Shown here piece by piece: positions 32,301 through 41,300 of a DNA stretch of 64,000 bases. Every line of letters starts with the position of its first letter. The stretch's first letter is position 1. The position numbers were made by a program, and so were the translations under genes. The notes under the pieces were generated by a model that was not told the origin of the DNA, did not search any database, and worked only from the letters and a program-made list of their open reading frames with translations. This stretch comes from Triplophysa rosa (lineage: Eukaryota; Chordata; Actinopteri; Cypriniformes; Nemacheilidae). Location: contig NC_079906.1 of assembly GCF_024868665.1 (NCBI RefSeq), forward strand, positions 7,581,169 to 7,645,168, written 5' to 3'.

Positions 32301-35300
32301 ATATTCATCCTCTTCCTCGTCTCGGCCTCATTTCACTTCCGTATCCAGTCGTATTCTTACATTTTTTGGTTGTTACTTGGTTACTGTACCGAATGTAATT
32401 GGTGTGTGTCTGCATTAGGTAACATTCTGCAGATTGTGACAGCACCTGGACAACCTCTTCTTAGGCCACAAGGGTCGGCCATGGTGATGCCCACGGTGCC
32501 CCAGGCTGTTCCTGTCCAAAACTCCTCAGGCACTCCACCTCCTGCCACAACAGTGCAAGGTCAAAAACGTAGTCTGCTTGCTTCTGATTGGCCGATACAG
32601 ATATCTAGTGAGAAGAATGGCGAAAACGTATAAGGTTTTGTTTCTTTGATGTTTAAATATGTGACGTTTCACAGCTGTCTGTGTTTTATATAGGAAGCGG
32701 CGTGGCAGTCACAGCTCCAGCAACCACGGACACGAAACCTTCAACCAATGCCATATCACAAGTGAGTGTGAAAGACGTGTGTTTGAGGAAAGGCAGAAGG
32801 AATTTTGTCGAAAGCTTTGAACTTAACCCTGTCTGTATCATTTTAGGAGTCAAGCGAGGAAAGAAACAGACTGCTGAAGGAGCGTCTGACCTGTTTGTTT
32901 CACGCGAACGAGCGACGGTCATCACGCTCCGTTCTGTACGGTTCCGACCTGATCGAGTCCTGCTCCGTTTATGAGGGACGCCCTCCGCCTGCCTTTCCCG
33001 CTCCCCAGCATTCCCGCTGGGCCTGGGTGGGCAGAGACAGCTGCATGAGAGCTCAGCAGAAGTGCGTGTCCACAGCCGCTCCTCTTCGCTCTGCCATCCT
33101 CTCCAACATGGAGCAGCAGGGAGCAGCAGGCAGCCTGGTCAAAACGTATGTGCTGTGCTTTAAAAAAAAATCAGTCTTCTAATAAAACTATTATGTAGTA
33201 TTTCTGATTTTGGATGTAATTTTATCGCTTTGTGTTATATTATAGATTCTCCTGCATACTTCCTGCTGCTGTGGCCCCTCCCCCTCAGTTATACGCAGCC
33301 AATCCCCCGCCCTCGTACAGCCTGGTACAAAAGTCATTCAGACGGCAGCTGCAGGAAGTGTCCACTCCGCATAACGCTGAGATTCGTAGTCTGGCCTGTC
33401 CCACTATGGTCAGCTTCTCAGATGTGCACATGCTAGAGATGGATTCAGGTGTGTACGGTGGCACTTATCTGCAAATATTTTTTAATTGATGGTCCTTGAT
33501 AAAAAACATGGTATTAAAATACCTGGTATTATTGCGTTTTCTGTAACCAAGTTGTTCAATTGAGGTACATTATTTAATTAATGTGGAATTAAATAATACA
33601 TTTATTCAATTATTGATGTAACTATCAAAATCTCACTGTACAATGACACCTCAGTATAAAGTCCATGGTACGATATTTATTGCAATATTTAAAATGACAA
33701 ATGATGACTTGGAAACGTGCCATAAGCATCCTCTCTTCTTTATCCTCCAATCATAACTGTTGCTTAGAGGTGTGAGTTATAGTATGAGATGGGTCAAATG
33801 ACCTAAAAATCCCTTTTACAAAATAAAATAATTGCACCAGATGGACCTTGACAAAGGTAATATATATAATATTTTCTAACATTATCTATGTTAGGCCCGG
33901 AAGACCTATCGTTTCATACAGTCATGTGACCAAGATAATATTGAGACAATTTTGCTATTGCAATAACACGATATCAATAATATTGTTACATCCCTATATA
34001 TATTTTTGTCATATTGAAGCATATGAGGGAATATGATTTGCATTGTAACAAAAAATGCATAGAAAATCAAAGCTCACAGAAAATAAAGCTTACATTGACT
34101 ACGATTTTATCTGTTATTAATATTACACGATATACTTATTTTGTACCCATTCTTATGGACCTTGAATAAATAAGGCTTATGAATAATTTTTGTCAAGCCT
34201 TTAATAAAAATATTTGAAAAAAGAGAAATATCAGTTTTCCAAAGTTCACAAGACATTACTTTTGACCACTATTTCTTATTTCTGTTCTTTAACCTATAGA
34301 TTTATTGTGTATTCTTGCATTTCATACTATGGAAAGAGCGTTTCACTAAAGCATTTCACTATATGTCATACCGAATGTGGTAATATGGCAATTAAATCTT
34401 GATACTTGTTAAAATACTAGATTTGTTTGATTATGTTGTAATAACTTGTATAACAAAAAATATAAGTAGGAGCTTATACTCACTAAATCAGTTTGGCCAG
34501 TAATCACCTTTGATTAAAATATGGACTTATTTTTATACTTCAGGTCACATTTTTTGAATCTGGAGTTCAGTATGTTATTCGGAAGCAATAGAACAATGTC
34601 TTTTCAATTCCCGATCTGTCATAACCCTATTACACTGCTGCTGAGATTTTTTCAGCTTTGGTATGGTTTAATGTTTCTGTATATATGTTCATGTGTGCAG
34701 GAAAACTGGAGGCTCTGTCCATCTTGCTGCACAAGCTGAGCGTTGAGAACAGACGTGTCCTGATCTTCACACAGATGGCCAGCATGTTAGACATACTGGA
34801 GGCCTTTTTAGACCACCATCAGCTGACCTACGTACGGCTAGACGAGAGTCTGTCACTGGAGGAGCGACAGGTGAAACATCTGCACTTTCATGTTTTCTCA
34901 TCTGTAACTGTTTGGTTTTTCTCTTCTGACCAAATATTGACCTGGCTGAAGCTGTGTGGGTTTCTGGGTTATAGATAAGCGTGTGCTTTTCTCTCCCTGC
35001 TGGATTTATTTCCACACAGGGACTCATGACACCCTTTCATACCGAGCTTCTACATATGCATGATGTACTATTGACATAACTTTGCTTCTTAGTGGAATCA
35101 AATGGTACTCATTTTTGTTCCTGTGTCCCGTGCGTCCCTGATTCAGAAGCAGGTCAAGAAGTTTAACCGCAACAGACAGATCTTCTGCACCATCTTGACC
35201 AATCGCTGCTGCTCGGCCATGGGTCAAGTGTTTGACGCCGACACCATCGTGTTCTACGACACCGATTTGAACCCGAGCATGGACATGCGCACACAGGAGT

Positions 35301-38300
35301 GGTGCGACAAGATCGGTCGCTCCAAAGACATCCACATCTACAGGTCAGTGAGATGCCGTACATACACATTTACTACATGATGATAACAGTTCAGTTTTTT
35401 GCATTGCATGAGCAAAGCATGATAGGCAAAGATTATGTTGATTTTGTCCTGACGCTTTGCTCGGTCAAGGTTGGAGAGTGGGAACTCCATTGAGGAGAAG
35501 CTCCTGAAGAATGGCACTAAGGATCTTATACGAGAGGTGGCAGCGCAGGGCATGGACTACACGCTGGCCTTTTTAACACAGGTTAACACAAATACACAAC
35601 CGACTTCTAGGTTAGAGATCAACGTATGTGTTTGACGCTAATATTGACAACGTCTCTGTCATTCACAGCGCACCATTCAAGATCTGTTCGAGGTTGAGGC
35701 TGGCTCGGGAGAGAAGGTGGAGGAGTTTGTGGTTCTGCACCAGGACCCGTCACCATCTGAATCCATCCCTCCTCATGTGGCCAGACCGTACATCCAGGCC
35801 CTGAACAGCATCCGTCTGGAAACCCAGCACGAAGAGGAGGTAGAACGACAAGAGAATGAGGTGAAGGGAGAAGAAGAAGAGATGGAAGAAGGTGTGAGTG
35901 GGGAGGCGTCACATTTAGAAGAGCTGGCAGCAGTTATGGAGCAGGTGAGAATGGGCGTTGTGAACATGTGACCTGTGAACATGTGACACCCATGCCTGTG
36001 TGTGAGATTGACGTGTGTTGTGTTGTCCAGCTGACCCCTATTGAGAGATATGCACTGCAGTATCTGGAGTACCTACACATCAGTGAGGATGAACAGATGG
36101 TGAAGGTAGGAAATCACCGTACCAATGAGATCTGGCTAAAGCTTTTGGACGTTGGGGTAATTTCTCTTTGTTGGTTTTAGGAGCGTATGGAGGCTGCAAA
36201 GAGAACCTGGGAACTTCAGCAACAGAAGAAACTGAAGGTGGAGAGAGAGGAGCAGATGATGCTTGAAGATGAGGAGGATCTGTTTACATACACCAGAGAG
36301 GATGCATACAACATGGTATAAACCTGCAATCATGAATAGTCATCTGCTAATGTGTATTGCAGTGATGTCACATCATGTCTGACGCGTTCTTCATCCTCTG
36401 TACAGGAGTATGTGTTTGAGAATGAGGATGGACAAACAGAAATTATGCCGGTAAGTTTAAAATTGTGCTCTTGGAGTTCAAAGTTTTAGCTTGTTTAAGT
36501 TATTGCGTGATGTGTCTTAAATGTAATTCATTTTCTTTATTATAATATAATTTCTTAGTTTTCTTTTGATGAAATAATTCTTGACTGGGTTTGTGTGATT
36601 TAGCCCTTTAGTTGTTTATTAAAATGCCTGAATGATGTGGCCAGACTTAAGATGTGTTTTCAGTTTCATCACGTTTTCAAATTTTTTATAACTTTATTTT
36701 AGTTTAAGTTTTAGCAATTTTGCTATGTGTTTTTGTCATTTTATTTATCTTATGTTGCTATATAGACTGTTTCAGCAGCAACAACTTAAACAAACGTTAA
36801 CTTAATTTCCGGTAGACCTCCGCAAATAATCAATAACTGTTGAGTAGTTTTAATATAATTTAATTCATTACAATGAATAAACAATAAAATATTAATATAA
36901 ATGAATATTATAAATTAAATATAAAGTCAATTGTTATATTACTTGCCATTAGCCAAACCGGTAAGCAAACACGGTACGACGTCTGATGAAACTGTATATA
37001 AGACAAATGTACTTTTTATTTTATTTGTAGTTTAGTTTTTGTAAATGTAAATGTTTGTTAATTTTTTTTATTTATTTTCAGATTATTTCTGAGGATACAT
37101 TTTTATAAGTTTAATTTAGTCTTTCAAATGACATTGCGGCTGAAATTTGATTTGATTTCAACAGAAATGTTTTAATTGTTTTAGTAAACTATAATAACCC
37201 TGTAACTCACACGCCTGCTGGTCTTTTTTGTAGCTGTGGACTCCTCCAACCCCGCCACAGGATGACAACGACATCTACATCGACTCTGTGATGTGCCTCA
37301 TGTATGACTCTGCACCCATGCCGGAGTCCAAACTGCCTCCGGTCTACGTCCGCAAAGAGCGCAAGAGACACATGGACCCATCAGGTTAGACCCCGAAACA
37401 CACGCCGCTACAGTTGAAAACATACCACGATCAAACCTGATTCTGAGTTTTCCTCTCCTCAGCTGTGGGCCGTAAGAAGAAGAAGGGCCACGGGGAAGCT
37501 GTGATTCCTCCACGCTCTCTCTTCGACAAGGCCAGTCTGCTCAAGGTCAGACGAGAGGGCAAAGACCAGAAGAAGAACTTCTCTCTGAAGCAACAAGCTC
37601 CTTTCGCCAAACCGCTGCCCTCGCTGCTTAAACCAGCCATGGAGGCCGGACAGGACAATCCTGAGTGGCTCATCAGTGAGGACTGGGCCCTGCTGCAGGT
37701 ACACGTTACTCCATCACATATGACATCACTGCACGTGTAGACAGGCTGAGGTTGTAATTCTGTCCTCTGTGTGTTTTGTAGGCTGTGAAACAGTTACTGG
37801 AGCTTCCTCTGAACCTGACAATCGTGTCTCCGGCTCACACTCCTAACTGGGACCTAGTGAGAGACGTGGTCAACTCCTGCAGCAGGATCTACCGCTCGCC
37901 CAAACAGTGTCGTAACCGCTACGAGAACGTCATCATTCCCAGAGAGGAGGGCAAGGTAAGACATCTGTACATGATTTTTGGGTTTAGTCATGAATATCAT
38001 TATTTTCCTCTAAAACAACTTTCTTCTCCTCAGCTAATATATGAAGCTAACCCGAAAAAGAACAAGACCAAGAGCATTTATAAGGTAACTTGTTTTCAAA
38101 ACAAAGATTTTTCTTGTCATATTTGTAGATGTATAATGCTTTTTTTGTTGGCACAGTCCAAGAACAGTCGTCCTCTTCGCACGTGCCAGATCTACATGCA
38201 GGATGACAACGCCACCCAGATCCAGCTTTACAACAACCGCTTTGAGCTAATGAAAATCATCGCTAGCAAGAGAAGCCCACCCATTAAACCACTGTACGTA

Positions 38301-41300
38301 CAGGAGACGTGATTGCAAGATAATGCCAAGATAATAATGCGTTTTTTTAAGCACTAGCACAGTACATTCAGACAAAAATCACCTTCAGTTTTCAATATTT
38401 GTTTTGTCTCCAGGCTGGGCATGAATCCGTTCCAGAAGAACCCCAAGCACGCCTCTGTGCTGGCTGAGAGGTATTGACTAGTTTTATTATTCACACCATT
38501 TATTGGCTGTATTCAATTACATATTTTAATCATCCTTGGTCAATTTAGAGAGAATTACCTACTGACAATTCTGTCATGTGTAAATGTATCTCATTGTCTC
38601 TTTGTTCCAGTGGAATAAGCTACGATAAGCCTCTTCCTCCTATCCAGGTGGCCTCTCAGAGAGCTGAGCGAATCGCTAAAGAGAAGAAGGTGAGTACTCG
38701 TTGAAGAATTTGTTAGCAAAATGTCTTTGAGATGCCAGACACTCATTTTTTTTGGTCTGTTTAGATGAAGTATAATTCTGGTTCTTGTGTAGTTTTCCAA
38801 AAGTGTGGTTCTTGGTGTGGGTTCTAAAGGTAGTTTGTCAAAATCTGACAGTTGTGCATTGAATATTACAAATTCCTTCTCCGTCTTTTCAAACTTTCCA
38901 CAACTTTGGGTGTTATCCTTGATTGTAGGTCATACGTTGAAACCCTGTATTTACCCCAAAATCAGTTTCTTCCAGCTTTTCAAATTCTAGGCTTTTTGAT
39001 GTTCAGGACTGAGATGTGATATCAAGTCATTTCCCATCATGCTTTTAGGTCGCACAGTAGCTCTCAGACAGAAGCTTGTTCATATCTCATTGAAGTCTAA
39101 TGTGGCTTCTAGGCCTGTCACGATTATGAAATTATTGACGATTAATTGTCTAGTAAATCATTGCGGTTATGGCGATTCATTGTCTGTTTTAGGGCTTTGG
39201 CGATTATGACGATTAATTGTCTGTTTTTGAGCTTTGACATTTATTTCTCATTCATTTTTGATTCAGCGATTGAAACGACCATATTGTTCTGAATACAAGA
39301 CTATGTTTTTTTCTTGGAAATACATAGGAAAAAATTGGGTCATCATATATTTAAGGTTTAGGCTTTTACCTGTCAATAATACAACCACCAAATACTTGTA
39401 AATGAAGTAAATTGATCAGGTGTGAATTGAAGCCTCCATTAAAATACTATCAGTCATAGAAAAGCTTCTAGTCTGTTTTTTTCTCACTTGCAAGACTACA
39501 GTAAAATTTTACTTGTGTGTTAATGAAATTTTGGTAGACTGGTTTTCACACTGAGATTTGCTTAAATAATATTAAATTGTACTGCAGGTAATTTGTATAT
39601 GTTTTAGTTTTTTTTTTAAGTGATTGTGTTGTGGTGGTACATTTTACAAGTATTACCATGCTTTAGTAACAATATATACACTAAAATATGCAATATGCAG
39701 ATGCACTACAGCTCCCCCTAGTGTCTTCTATAGAGATGTGCAATAATTGCGATGATCCGAAATCATCGCGATGAGGTCAAACAATCGCGATGCCCTAGTG
39801 GCTTCATCTACAGAGTTACAAGATTTCAGTTGTTGCTATTTTCATGTGTTCTCCTATCTTCTCTCACAGGCACTGGCCGAACAGCAAAAGGCCCAGCAGT
39901 TATCCCAACAGCAGCAGGCCGCGGCGGGTGCCGCCCAACTGCAGGGGGCCGCCGCTCAGCCTCAGGCCTCTGCAGCAGGAGCGCAGGCCGCGGGAGTCCC
40001 CCAGCCCGGAGCAGCCGCTGTCCCAAACACTGCTGTACTGGTAAGAGCTTTAAAACGGCATGTTAACTAATTTATGGATTACCGAGTGACATTATTTATG
40101 TTAATCCGGTTTGGTTTTGTTGTCTCTTAAGACTGGCACTATCAAGACTGCTGCAGTGGGCACAAGCATCCAGCCAGGTAGAATGACAATACATAACCAA
40201 AATGAAATCAATGTGTTACTACTGGCTTTATAAGTGAATGTTGACAGGTGTTTGTTTAAACTTCAGCGGCCGCTACAGTGAGTGGGAATGTGATCGTGAA
40301 TACGTTGGCAGGAGTTCCTCCCAGTCAGTTTCAGGCTAACAAGCGTCTGGCCTCTCCTGTTATACCCGGAGCCCTGCCCGTGAGTCTCTCATACATCCAA
40401 TGCAAAACTATACAATAATGATAAGAGACAGACATGAAGCTGAATTTGTACTATAAAAATAAATCCGTATTTATGCAGGGCAATTTAAATGGATAGTATA
40501 AAGGTTCTCTCGTTTGTTTACTCATCTTCATGTCATTACATGCATGAAAACCCACAAAATAATAACCTGTACGTTCTTGAATACATTTATGTAATTTCTA
40601 ATCTAAAATTTCAGACCATTTCTATTTTATTTATTGTTTTCATTTAATTTTTATATCCCTGTCTAAAGCGACTTCAGGTGTCTTTTTCTTTATTAATGTT
40701 CCTGTAAATATTTGGCAAATTACTGTGCAACAACTTTCTGTTAATTTTGTTTAATGTGTTACTCTCACAGGTGGCAGGAACGGCCACCGCTCAGGTGGTT
40801 CACACCCAACAGAGAGCAGTCACTGCAGCAGCTGCCCCGGCAGAGGTCGTCGCCATAGCAACGGGACAGGCCGTGAGGGCCGTCACCCCGGTGACCGCAT
40901 CAGCAGTGGTGTCTACTAATTTGACTCCAGGTCAGTCCCAAACTGGTGGCCCCAGGTAGAATACTTAAAAAAGAGATGTGCCATCATTGTGTTCTTATAC
41001 TGTTTTCTTCTTCACTAGTTGCAGGTATGCAGCTGTCTCAGGGAAAGCCACTCACACAAGCTCAAGCTCAACTTCAGCTCCTCAGACAACAACAACAACA
41101 ACAGTTACAACAAGCTGCGTCTCCTCAGATCAAAACAGTGGGAAAACCACAGCAGGTATACACATAGGATATAAACTGCTGTTTATCTTGCTTTTGCTGT
41201 CGAAATGCATTTTCACAAGCCACCCCCTTTGTCTGTCACTTCACAGTGTATGTTATTTAACATTAGCAAAGCAATAAAATATATTTCTTCATTTCCCCCT

